Assembly: GCA_015179125.1 (NCBI GenBank)
Contig: WHVA01000027.1
Coordinates: 248,001-312,000 of the forward strand
Reading direction: 5' to 3'
Length of the DNA stretch: 64,000 bases
Source: Gautieria morchelliformis
Taxonomy: Eukaryota > Basidiomycota > Agaricomycetes > Gomphales > Gomphaceae
Part shown: one piece after another, positions 32,524-41,881 of the stretch
How positions within the stretch are numbered: position 1 is the stretch's first letter
How the letters are laid out: every line of letters begins with the position of its first letter
The notes under the pieces: model-generated
Databases searched by the model: none
What the model saw: the letters and a program-made list of their open reading frames with translations, nothing else
What the model was told of the DNA's origin: nothing
Position numbers and translations under genes: made by a program

Positions 32524-34235
32524 GGTATTCTGGGTAACAATATGTGCAAGCAATTTGCAGGCATTGTCATAGACAATGAAAGCAGGTCTGGGGCTCTCAG
32601 GTGGAAACCAGAAATTAACCAATTGCAGGACCTGAGAGACACTCTCAACCTCATAACACTTTCCCCACCCAATGGACATTCCACATGCCCATTGAATAGT
32701 CTGGACACAATATGTACGGCGTGCACGAAAGGTATGACCCAAGTCGGTTTCGGCATCCTCCTGGTCTGGCTGGATATCAGGATCCCAAGGACCACCCTTC
32801 TTAATACCACGCCGCACACCCTGAAAGGAAGCCCGTCCAAACCTCTGTTTCCATGCTCGGTGGATTGCCACATGAGCAGGCAAATCACATGTCACATCTC
32901 CTTCCCCATCAATTGGTCATCCGCAGGTATTGATGCCGCAGACATTTTCATTCTCAAGATGCAGATGACAGAAACGCCCAGACTTATAGTCAACCAAAGG
33001 TTCCTGACAATGGTCCATTGCACATATCTAAGAAACTCAGCCTGAGTGAGATCCTGTTGCAATGCCCGTACACTTACCCAATGTGTCAATGTTTTGCCAT
33101 CCATGACAGCCATTCGCACCCACACCTGGGTGACCTCTGGTGCTGGTGCCGGCAGATGCAGCCCAGCCCACAGGGGCTGCCCCGCATAGGCCCCTCCCAA
33201 TGCCCCAGGGTCATCCACCTCCACCAGTGCATCATCAGGCGTACTCCCAAGCTGGGGATCCTCCACATTATCTGACCGGGAACGCTTCTGATGTGCACAG
33301 TCCAAGCACACATGGCTAAGAGACCCAGGCACAATGCCTTGGTTGCTTCCAATAAACCCAAGCAATGCCTTGGTCATATTGTCTGCACTGGGATCTGGTG
33401 CACATGTGAACACATTCTCCAGGCCATGAGCAGCAACCAAACGCCGGGTGAAGTGCTCGACAAACAATTTGTGTGTCTGAGCATCTCGCAGAAGCAAGGA
33501 ATCCCGCAACAAACTCTGGTTCAGAACATCGGCAAAGCCCTGCCATGAGGCCTTGAACCGGAAAATGGCAGCTTCCTGGAACTGTGCAACACGCCGGTCT
33601 ACCCAGATGTTCTCCGTTTTTGAGACATGCAAAAATGGTGTTTCATACTCCAAATGCTGCACATGGCTCGAGGAATGAGGGGTGCGAGGGCGCGTCACAT
33701 GGTCCACATAATACACAGCTCTGCACTGACGGCATCCGGCCACAATCAGGCGTGCCTTGCCCCATTGCAGATTCCGCCCCAAAAGCGGGACAATCGTGAC
33801 AGTTTCATGCCATGTCAAGGGACGAGGTCCTGGGCAGAAGACACAATTGATGTGCGCCGTACACAAGATGGGGTAAGCTGAAAAGGCAAGTTGACTTGGT
33901 ATGTGGACAGTGTCCCAGTCCAGAATCGCAAGGATTTGTGTGAGTCCCTCGCTGACATGTGCGGTTACCCCAGCTCCCGGCGGCTCCCCCTCTAGCTCCT
34001 CAGTCGAGGATTCCTCTGGATGCAATGCGGCATGGATCAGCTCCTGGAGATCCTTCTCCCATCCGGTCTCCTGTGGTTGACCCAGAAAGTGCCTTTGATT
34101 CCTATTGAGTTGGACCACGGCCTGCAGGCTCAGAATAGCAGCTAGGGCATAGAATACGCGCTGAACCGAGAGACCATCTGGAAAGTATGCTGTCAGAACT
34201 AGTAGCAAGTCACCCAGAGTGGCGTGCATGGTCAT
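32524..34235 (-). pseudogene. CxC cysteine-cluster protein associated with KDZ transposases, broken
   Basis: Minus strand. The first frame (32892-34235, 447 residues) has VIVPLLGRNLQWGKARLIVAG-type sequence, CRQCRAVYYVD, and the cysteine pair SHVCLDCAHQKRSRSD. These are typical of CxC5/CxC6 domains found beside KDZ transposases in basidiomycetes. Coding sense then moves to another frame near 33020 (CAMDHCQEPLVDYKSGRFC, a further Cys/His cluster), meets a TGA near 32930, and continues in 32353-32895 (HVAIHRAWKQRFGRASFQGV, FIVYDNACKLLAHI) until it is cut by the element 2 3' LTR at 32523. The missing 3' part, including any DDE nuclease domain, is not on the other side of element 2. Family assignment is by memory of the motifs. 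Confidence 0.6.
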
Positions 34236-36600
34236 AAGTCGAAGGGTGAGTCACACTGTCACCGGGCACTGCTACCGTAACAGCATGTCTCTGTTGCATG
34301 ACAACGGCGTGGAACTTCAGACCTGCTGTAAGCCTGTGGCTCTTGTCCTCTCTCACTAGCTGACAGCACTATCCCAATATGCCGCCTGTTGCTACACCCC
34401 GCCAAGTAAGTACGCGATGTTCTGAATTCACGGGGAGCAGCAAAGGTGCGTTGCTCTTATTCCTTGCCAAATATATTCCAGTAACCTTTCAATTTAAAAA
34501 TACCAAACGCACCCTTCTCAACCTCCTTACCCCACTGCTCCTGCCACATCTCCTTCCGGTGATAACACCCCCTCAGCAAAAACTCCAAGTTGACATCCGC
34601 GGCGCCGTATGACGTTGAGCACGGGCCTGCAGCGGCGCGGGACAGCACCAGCCCCATACATCGTCAACACACACCCAAAAGCACACCTCGCAACCGTCAG
34701 CGTACACCCAAAAAAACAAATGAAAATCAAAGGGAACGATGCACCGCCCAGCATGCGCTGGTGCAAGAACGCGTCGGTGACCTCCGCAGCATACTGAGGC
34801 AGCTGGACCTGCACGCTGACGCTGACGTCGATGGGGCGGAGGGTGCTGCCGAGGTGTCAGGTTGGGCCATGGCGGATGGTGGCATCCTGAGCGAGGCGGG
34901 CGGGCGAGCGAGCATGGCAGCGACCGCGGATGCATGGTACAGATCAGAGAGGCACAGCAGGTGAAACACCAAACCGAGAGCAAACCGAGAGGCATGGCAG
35001 GCGAAACACAAAACTGAGAGAGAACAGCATGAGCCCTCGCCCCTGAACGGCCCAAGTGAGCACTCACCTCTGGCAACATCCACCACTTCCCCGTCCTCAT
35101 GCACAGGCTGCGGTCGTGCACCCACAGCATGAGGTACGTACGCTCCCGGTTGCAGAGTTCGAGGCGTTGCGGTGGGGCTGCAACAACAACAATGGCGATC
35201 CTACCGCAAGGAGGGAAAGCCACGCAAGACTCTCGCCGCCATCGCCTGCTCGTCTGGCAGCGGGTGCCGCATGTACGTGTTTTGCCCAAGTTCGACGGCC
35301 ATGCGGCAGGCCTGTGTAGGGGGAGAGGGTGGGGGATGAGTGGGCGGCACGATGCCAGGAGAGGGGCAATACAACACACATAGCCGATATACGTCCACGT
35401 GCGCTATAGGACGCCGGCACCGTGACAGAACATCGTGCATCGTCGTCCAATTGCGCATCACCGTCAAATCGCGCCTCATCGCGACATTGTGCATCGTCGT
35501 CAACTTCCACAGAGGCACCACCCAAAACCCATCCACCACGCATCAGTGTTGGGTGCATTTATGCTCCTGCACCAAAATCAAGCCAAATACATTCCACCAT
35601 TTGGATTTCTTTTGATTTTGACCTGCAAACATGCTGACATTCATTCCATGATTTGCCAAATTTTTCTTTGATTTTTCGAAGCTGTATTTCTACTTCTTTT
35701 CATGTTCTGTCCAACCGACCCTTTGTGGGTGGTTGTGGACAAGTTTCCTTTTTGAGCTGCGGCTGTTCACTACCGTGCTACGTTCTACAGGCGCTTAGCA
35801 TGGCACACCGTGGCATCACGGGCGCTAAAGCGCCGGCTAGTAGTACATGCGCATGAGACACATTTCCCCCCTCTCTCAGTGACAACTAAATTCACTGAGA
35901 GAGGCAAGTAAATTAGTCTTGTTTCTTTTCGATTTGTTGACCTAGAAATCCTGTAGTGAATTAATTTCTAGGTAGTGTATAATATTAATAGTGACAACTA
36001 AATTCACTGAGAGAGTGAATTAATTTCTAGTCTTCTTTTGAGCACCAAGTCCAAACCTACTGCCTATAATTCCTGTCCTCTACAATCAGCACCGCCAAAA
36101 ACCATAAAAACACAACAATCTGTGTGTTCCTTCGCACTCCCCGCCTCAACCCCGTCCTGAAATATATACCTCAGTTCCCATTAATCACTGGTCTATGGGC
36201 TTCCTCTAGTTCGATAGCCTCTGCCACTACCAATATCTCGATTCTCACTCTGGAGAGACCATGACGATGGCCACTTCCTCTGGCTCACCACACGCCTCGA
36301 CGTCAACAGCTTCTTTGTGTGCCGATGAAAGCAGCAACTCTCAACAACTGCTAAGCCCCTCGGGGAGTCTAAGCAGCATCGGTAAGCATGGCCTGACTGG
36401 TCAAGTGTCCATCCGACCTGAACCTTCGAAAATGACAGACCAATCGCTGGTACACTGGGTCTGTCATTTGGCAGTGAAAAAGACATGCAGCAGAGACTTT
36501 TAAGAACCCTACTCCAGGTCCGTTCTAACCACATGTCGACGTGTTTCCCTTCTCTGAAGGAGGTAGCTACCTCCTTTTGCTCAATTGCACTTGGCCATGT
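34236..36600. other. Mostly non-coding; possible unrecognised minus-strand exons
   Basis: Minus-strand reading around 35080-35180 gives LELCNRERTYLMLWVHDRSL followed by a good donor (GTGAGTGCTC at about 35067), so an unrecognised multi-exon gene is possible at 34530-35380, but I could not assemble it. At 35871-35903 there is an 11-bp inverted repeat (CTCTCTCAGTG / CACTGAGAGAG), and the block GTGACAACTAAATTCACTG recurs at about 35991. The rest shows nothing. Confidence 0.3.
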
Positions 36601-36603
36601 ATT

Positions 36604-38167
36604 TCATGGCATTGAGTCCATGTTTGTATATACGGTACATCTCAATCGTCCAGGCTTGATGAAGTCACATCCGCCCTTTTCGCTCTCCTTCTGTGCACCT
36701 TTCGTTTTCACTCCCGCCAAGCACCGCCTCTTTTTCCCCTTCTCATACTTCTTCGTGTTCCGATCCCCACTACTTGATGAATCCCCACTTGCTTGTGATG
36801 AGTCACCCTCTGCCAGACCGTCTGCTGCACGTTGTGCCCGTAAGAGCTTCTTATATCTTCTTGATACTGTGTCCTTGAATGCTGTCACCCCCAGCTCGGC
36901 ATACTGAAGCTTGAGGTCATTCCTGGGGTCCTCAAACATCCATAGTGAGTCTACTTTCATAGCCTCCTCCATCGTGGAGTTATAGCTACTGAGAGTCGAC
37001 GAACCCAAATTCACGAGGGCCGCAAGTTCTCGCTCAGAAATCGCATGTCCACTCCACTGTCCCTCCCCTCGATGCAGGTATTCAGTACCACCTTCATGTA
37101 ACCGAGCCACTCACTCACCAGTACTGACCTTGAACAGGTTCTTAGCTCGTGGGCGCTGCCAACCCAAGTCAAACATGGCCACCCGAGCATGCTGCACCAC
37201 TCGCCACCGCGAGACCACATGTGCCGCGCGAACATCCTTGCAGGCGATCTGCTCAACGCGCGGGAGGTGAAGATGATGCCTGAGGTACTCCCCGACTGTC
37301 TCATGTTCTTCAGGACCTTGGACCTGCGGCGCCCCCTGAGGGGACCATGGACCATTGGGCCTGCTCCCACCGGGGGCCTGGTAAGCTTCCCCACCTTCCC
37401 CACCCTCCTGCTGCCCTGGGGGTTTAATCTGAGTGATAGTCACCACTCTATTCTCCATGTTCTCTTGCATCACGTCCTCCTCTGACCTGATGGGGTCCGC
37501 AGAGGGATTGTCACTCCCACCTCACCTAGGGCCGCGACCACGTGAGTACCCACCGCGGGGAGCATTGCCATGCCCGTCTGCTCCAAGATTGACGGCCTGA
37601 CCTGTGTATTGGAAAGGCCTGGTCCCTCATTTGCAGTTGCGTTCGATGCCTCACCCTGCATCGAATGCAGGTTTAATGGCTGCATTATCCCACGTGAGTT
37701 TTTCAATGTACATGGCAGCCGCGCCAGACTGACCTCCATTTCCTCATGTTCCCATGTCAACATCGCACTCAGATTCGCTTCGTTCACTGTCACCGGGATC
37801 CAACCAGCCACATGCTGGTCAAGTGCTTTGACCGGTTCCTCACCCAAAAGCTTTGGGCCACGACCCAGCCGGATCTTTCGATTGCCAACATGGCGAGAGA
37901 CCTCCCCTCATTGCACTGCACTTATTCTCTCAAAATACAATGTAAAACAGGCATAGAAATCTTACACTTAAGTGGAGAGCTGGTTTCCGCCAGCGCTTTC
38001 AAGGTTGGTCGGGTTTCTACCTCAAACACCCTTGCGCCATCTGCGCTGCTCATTGCGTACACAGGGAGCCGCTCACAGATTGTTTCCACCTCGAGGCTCC
38101 CATTACAGTGCCCTTTGATTTCAAAGGCCACTGCCCTCTCTTGGTGAGAACAATACTCAATCATCAT
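36604..38167 (-). CDS. Unrecognised multi-exon gene
   Basis: Four minus-strand open segments with protein-like composition follow one another: 37922-38167, 37470-37847, 37111-37473 and 36604-37110. The last encodes a 168-residue tail with KDTVSRRYKKLLRAQRAADG, a Ser-rich stretch and a basic patch, KKYEKGKKRRC. Donor-like GTAAGT lies just upstream (about 38180) and an additional 5' exon may sit at 38330-38400 (ILKVTWGDSDEAQS). No family is recognised. It may be host or transposon-derived. LTR D lies just beyond its 5' side (38414), so the promoter may be disrupted. Exon joins are not resolved. Confidence 0.35.
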
Positions 38168-38413
38168 AATAGGGATAACTTACCAGTGCGTTCTACAGGA
38201 GCGCCTCAAACCACTTGAGGGGTCGAGTTGAGCAGGGGAGAAATATCTCTGGGGGGTGGTGGCATGACAGGTGTGGTTCCTGCTAGGAGGCAAAGTGTCA
38301 GTTGTACAGTAAAAGCTATGCAAAAGAAAAGTACATACCGCTTTGGGCCTCGTCACTGTCTCCCCAGGTAACCTTTAAAATGCTTTTGTGCGGTGGCAAA
38401 GTGGCTCCTGGGG

Positions 38414-38735
38414 TGTAAGGGCAACCTTACCGCTCGTGGAGAGTCACACAGAGTACTGGTAAGGGGGATCCAAAGTTATATAAGACACTACTCAGTAACT
38501 ACATAAGCGACCTATGCACCTGGTAAGGGGGATCCAAAGAGAATAGGGTGAGGATCCCCTTACCTAAGCAACTAACTATACAGCTACTGAGCAATCCAGA
38601 CTACCGGACATGAACATGGGTGGGGGAACATGTCAGAAATAAGAGAAGGGACGAACAAGTGAGAACAAGTAGGTGAAGGAGGAGGAAGGCAGAAGATAAA
38701 GGAAATAAAAGAAATCACCGGGCTGTCCCCTGACA
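38414..38735 (-). repeat. LTR family D (gypsy), with pol-end scrap
   Basis: Minus-strand LTR TGTCAGGGGACAGCCC...GCCCTTACA, 322 bp. It follows a polypurine tract (plus-strand TCACCCCCTCTC at 38736-38747) and a short pol-like tail at 38748-38830. Two TTTGGATCCCCCTTACCAG repeats bound a 64-nt GTGCAT...CAG segment (38456-38519). This is the layout seen in LTR C and element 3. Confidence 0.7.
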
Positions 38736-38920
38736 TCACCCCCTCTCTATGGTACGGCGTCTCGACGTACGAAACCCCTGAAGAAAGTGAGCCCAAGCCT
38801 CCTGCCACCGTCTTTACATAATTGGGGGAGCTGAAACTTGCGGAAGGTCATGGAAGTTCTGGAAATGTGGGAACGGTCCAGAAGGCAAGCCCCGACATCT
38901 AAACCCTAACATCACCCCTC

Positions 38921-39544
38921 TCAATGCTTGTTGTCCTGACGAGCGCAGTCATCACCTAACCCCAAACATCCCATAAGGCTTCGCTTCCATGTAGACCAGA
39001 GGTGGGAACATGCCCTGCCGTCACCATGGCTGCTCTTGCCCTCCTGGTATATGGGAATGACGAGCTCGTTGGGATGGGATTCCGTGGGTAGCTCCGGACC
39101 CTTGAATCTCGCGTAACGCACACACTCCCCTGCTGCATTGTGGAAGGACCTCCCCACATACCCTTCAAATGTGTAAGGTGTATCTGCATCACTGACAATG
39201 ATGGGGTCGGTAAGATAGTAGGTGTTCTGTCGCCTGTGTCGAGGTCTGGACCAGGCAGGCATGGGTTGGCTGGGATGGGTGATCGTGGCCAATCGAAGGT
39301 CCTCTGGGTCAATAGTCCATTTCAAGGGTGGCGAGGCCTCATAGGGCTGGTTGTTGCTGGAGTTATTGGCGGCAGGGTCATGGCATTTGAGCGTCTCTCT
39401 CAGCTTGGCCTCGCTGGCCGGTCTGGATTTGGAGAAGCCAGAGAAGTGCAGGAGGTTGGGATCGACGTCTGACATGGTGGGGAGTTCTGACAGATCTCTG
39501 GTGAAGCTGGGGAGGGCAACAAGTCCCATAGCGGGTGAGGACAT
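38921..39544 (-). CDS. Unrecognised 207-residue frame at a retroelement-like 3' end
   Basis: Minus-strand open frame with well-formed protein composition (TYYLTDPIIVSDADTPYTFE, ECVRYARFKGPELPTESHP). It ends at a TGA-like terminus followed by GAGAGGGGTGATGTTAGGG, a polypurine-tract/LTR-like junction similar to those of families C and D. I do not recognise the domain. It may be the last frame of a non-autonomous LTR element, or a host fragment carried by one. Confidence 0.4.
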   Translation of the reverse strand: MSSPAMGLVALPSFTRDLSELPTMSDVDPNLLHFSGFSKSRPASEAKLRETLKCHDPAANNSSNNQPYEASPPLKWTIDPEDLRLATITHPSQPMPAWSRPRHRRQNTYYLTDPIIVSDADTPYTFEGYVGRSFHNAAGECVRYARFKGPELPTESHPNELVIPIYQEGKSSHGDGRACSHLWSTWKRSLMGCLGLGDDCARQDNKH

Positions 39545-40038
39545 GGGTGTGTAAGGGAAAGAGTGGCCGTGGGGAGAGTGTTAATATACAGTTTATCAGG
39601 GTTTAGGGTTGACATAGTGAATTGGTGAGGTATTAGCCGACAATGCTTATCTCTGCTCCGCTAAGCCGTGGAGGTGTTAGCCGACACTCATCTCTGGGGG
39701 TCTGGGCTGGCACCTCACACTTCTACCTGTGCATAGCGGCATGTACAGCAGGCTCAAGACACGTGGGGCATCATAGGTGATTCACTGCATCTGCGGTTGT
39801 CACAGTGTTGTGAAGTGGTGCACATATGTCCAGCCCCAGCATCCCTCTTCTATGGTGTGTCATCCCGGCACACCCTCGAATCACCAGTCCTCCCCAACAC
39901 CATTCCATATCACCACTCTCACAAGGACACATTACCACAAGCCTCCTCTTTTGATTGTTGAGGAACACCACTGTTCGGTCAAATCCGCCCTTGAGCAACT
40001 CCCAATCTTTGCCCGTAATGGATGCTCTTGGACACCAC
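39545..40038. other. No gene seen
   Basis: About 490 bp left of element 3 with no coding signal. The phrase GGTGTTAGCCGACA and a variant recur near 39630 and 39673. Confidence 0.35.
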
Positions 40039-40343
40039 TGTCAGGGGACACCCTGTTTTCCATTTCCAGTTCCGACACCACACCCAGTTCCGACTCCATT
40101 TCCGACTCCGCTTCCGGTTCCGATTCCATCTCCGCATCCGCTTTCGGGAACGATTCCGCTTCTGGGAGAACTTCCACCAGTTCCGTTCGCCTTGCCAGTT
40201 CCACTCCAATTTCCGACTTCCGCCCCGGAACAGTGTCGGAAATCAAGCGACTCGCATAATAGGTGGCATCAAGGGTCGATCAAGGGTCAGGGGGATGCAG
40301 GGTTGATGGCGGGTGCCAAGTGTTGTCCCTGGCTGCGCAGCGT

Positions 40344-40387
40344 AGTATAATACGGGCTCGCTGACATTGGGGGTCCTTAGACTTTTC
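40344..40387 (+). promoter_or_regulatory. Element 3 LTR promoter
   Basis: TATA-like TATAATA at 40345 lies about 33 bp before AGACTTTTC at 40379, the site complementary to the primer-binding sequence and therefore the likely RNA 5' end. Confidence 0.5.
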
Positions 40388-40409
40388 TCTTTGGATTTCC
40401 CCTTGTCAG

Positions 40410-40472
40410 GTGAGAACCCCCTCTCTTGTATGCTCTGTTCATTTATACATACTTTGGATTTCCCCTTGTCAG
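40410..40472 (+). other. Putative intron inside the element 3 LTR
   Basis: A 63-nt segment starts GTGAGA and ends TTGTCAG. It lies between two exact 21-bp repeats, each ending in CAG. Equivalent segments of 58 and 64 nt occur in LTRs C and D. The size and ends fit a basidiomycete intron in the 5' leader, but splicing is inferred only. Confidence 0.4.
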
Positions 40473-40521
40473 TTGTGTGGTAGTGTGATCTCCACGACTA
40501 GCCAGGGTTGCCCTTACAGCA

Positions 40522-40530
40522 GAAAAGTCT
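40522..40530 (+). other. Element 3 self-primer binding site
   Basis: GAAAAGTCT, the first nine bases after the 5' LTR, is exactly complementary to AGACTTTTC (40379-40387) in the same LTR. It is shorter than in elements 1 and 2 but in the same place. Confidence 0.55.
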
Positions 40531-40705
40531 CTCCCCTAGAGGACCGGCGGTCGTACTGCACGTTGCATTCGCCATAGGTGCGTTCGGAATCGGAGACAGC
40601 GACTCGGAGATCGCAACCTCTTCCGCACATACAGCGTACGACAGCCCCTCTTCTTACGTCGAGCTCCCAACCCCGGAAATCCCGTCCCATATTTCTCCTT
40701 CCAAC

Positions 40706-41881
40706 ATGGATCCGGACGATCGTCTTCGGAATATGGAGGAGGAATTGACGCGGAACCGGATGAAGACCGACGCGATCGAAACAGCCTTACAAGCGATTTT
40801 GGCTAAGTTAGATATTCCACAAGGTGGTGGAAATGAAATGCTGGACGATCCAGATTTCGGAAAAGCGGAACTAGCGGAAAAGAGGATGTCCGCGAAGTTA
40901 GCAAAGGTCAAACCCGCAACTCCGGCGGACTTTGACGGAGATCGGGAGAAGGGACGCGCATTCTTCAACACATGCAGCATCTACTTCGCAATTGTCGGAG
41001 ACCTCTTTCCGAACGACCAGGCTCGGATTCACTGGACATTGTCCTTTTTCAAATCGGACCGCGCAGCCCGTTTTGCAAACAAGGTGATCCGACATGAAGC
41101 AAAGGGCAAGGGGAACAACTTCCGGGACTGGGACGCGTTCGAGAAAACATTTTCCGACCAGTTCTGCCCGAAAAACGAGCAGCTCACAGCCCTTACAAAG
41201 CTCGAGGGGACGAGCTGGTACCAGGCCAAAGATCCGGTCGATGACTACATCGATCGCTTCCAGGAGCTCATCGACCTTGCGGAATATGACGACGACAAGA
41301 CGATCGTCATCAAATTCCGACGAGGACTTGATCCGACGCTCCAGAACCAAGTTGCGCTGCTTGGGGATGGAGCTCCGGATTTTGATGACCCGGAAGGGTG
41401 GTACCAAGCCGCGCAGAAGGTTTCTCGGAACAGGGACGCAAATGAGGCCTTCGTGGAGACGAGTCGGAACACGACACGCAGTTCCGCTCGTCCTACTCCA
41501 CCTGTGCCAAAACCCGGAAGCGCATTCATTCCCACACGGAAATTATTTCCGATGCTTGCTCCGCCTGCTCCTATTAGGAACCATAGCCCTCCTCCCTCGA
41601 AGAGTGGCCCTGCCCCGATGGATGTTGACCGCATGCGCGGAAAAGGCCACGGAACTATCACCTGCTTCCGCTGCCGACAACCAGGCCACTATGCTCGCGA
41701 GTGCCCCCAAGCCTTTGATATCCGGCTTATGACCACAGAGGAGAAACTCGAGATCCTTCCAGAGTTCCTCGCACTTGCAGACATAAACGGAGTGCCCACT
41801 GCGGAAGAACTTTCCGAAAATGCGGAACATGGTCTACCGGAAGCGGAAGATGCGTCGGATTTTGTGACACGCAGCGGGTGA
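40706..41881 (+). CDS. gag: Gag polyprotein of element 3
   Basis: 391 residues from ATG 40706. The frame is open upstream to 40508 without an ATG, and that stretch looks coding, so a spliced or non-AUG start is possible. A short coiled-coil-like segment (DRLRNMEEELTRNRMKTD) begins the protein. The gag domain covers about residues 70-220 (ARIHWTLSFFKSDRAARFAN, WDAFEKTFSDQFC). After a Pro-rich linker comes a CCHC knuckle, CFRCRQPGHYAREC, near residue 320. It packages RNA into particles. Gag ends at TGA 41879-41881, overlapping the pol frame (-1) at GTGA. Confidence 0.9.
   Translation: MDPDDRLRNMEEELTRNRMKTDAIETALQAILAKLDIPQGGGNEMLDDPDFGKAELAEKRMSAKLAKVKPATPADFDGDREKGRAFFNTCSIYFAIVGDLFPNDQARIHWTLSFFKSDRAARFANKVIRHEAKGKGNNFRDWDAFEKTFSDQFCPKNEQLTALTKLEGTSWYQAKDPVDDYIDRFQELIDLAEYDDDKTIVIKFRRGLDPTLQNQVALLGDGAPDFDDPEGWYQAAQKVSRNRDANEAFVETSRNTTRSSARPTPPVPKPGSAFIPTRKLFPMLAPPAPIRNHSPPPSKSGPAPMDVDRMRGKGHGTITCFRCRQPGHYARECPQAFDIRLMTTEEKLEILPEFLALADINGVPTAEELSENAEHGLPEAEDASDFVTRSG

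Larger units (their letters stand above)
40039..40521 (+). repeat. Element 3 5' LTR
   Basis: 483 bp, TGTCAGGGGACACC...CCTTACAGCA. The U3 part is a run of TTCCGA/TTCCGC-type hexamers (40060-40220). TATA-like GTATAATACG is at 40344. R is inferred to start near AGACTTTTC (40379). A 21-bp direct repeat, CTTTGGATTTCCCCTTGTCAG, occurs at 40389-40409 and 40452-40472. Confidence 0.9.

Noticed and set aside
34573-35379. 268-codon minus frame as a complete gene
   Set aside because: Cys/His/Pro-rich text that changes character along its length; probably crosses intron sequence. A possible exon near 35080-35180 is noted, but no gene could be assembled.
40508-40705. Element 3 gag starting at 40508
   Set aside because: That start would be a TTG inside the LTR/primer boundary. 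The first ATG in frame is 40706. The upstream openness is recorded as an oddity only.
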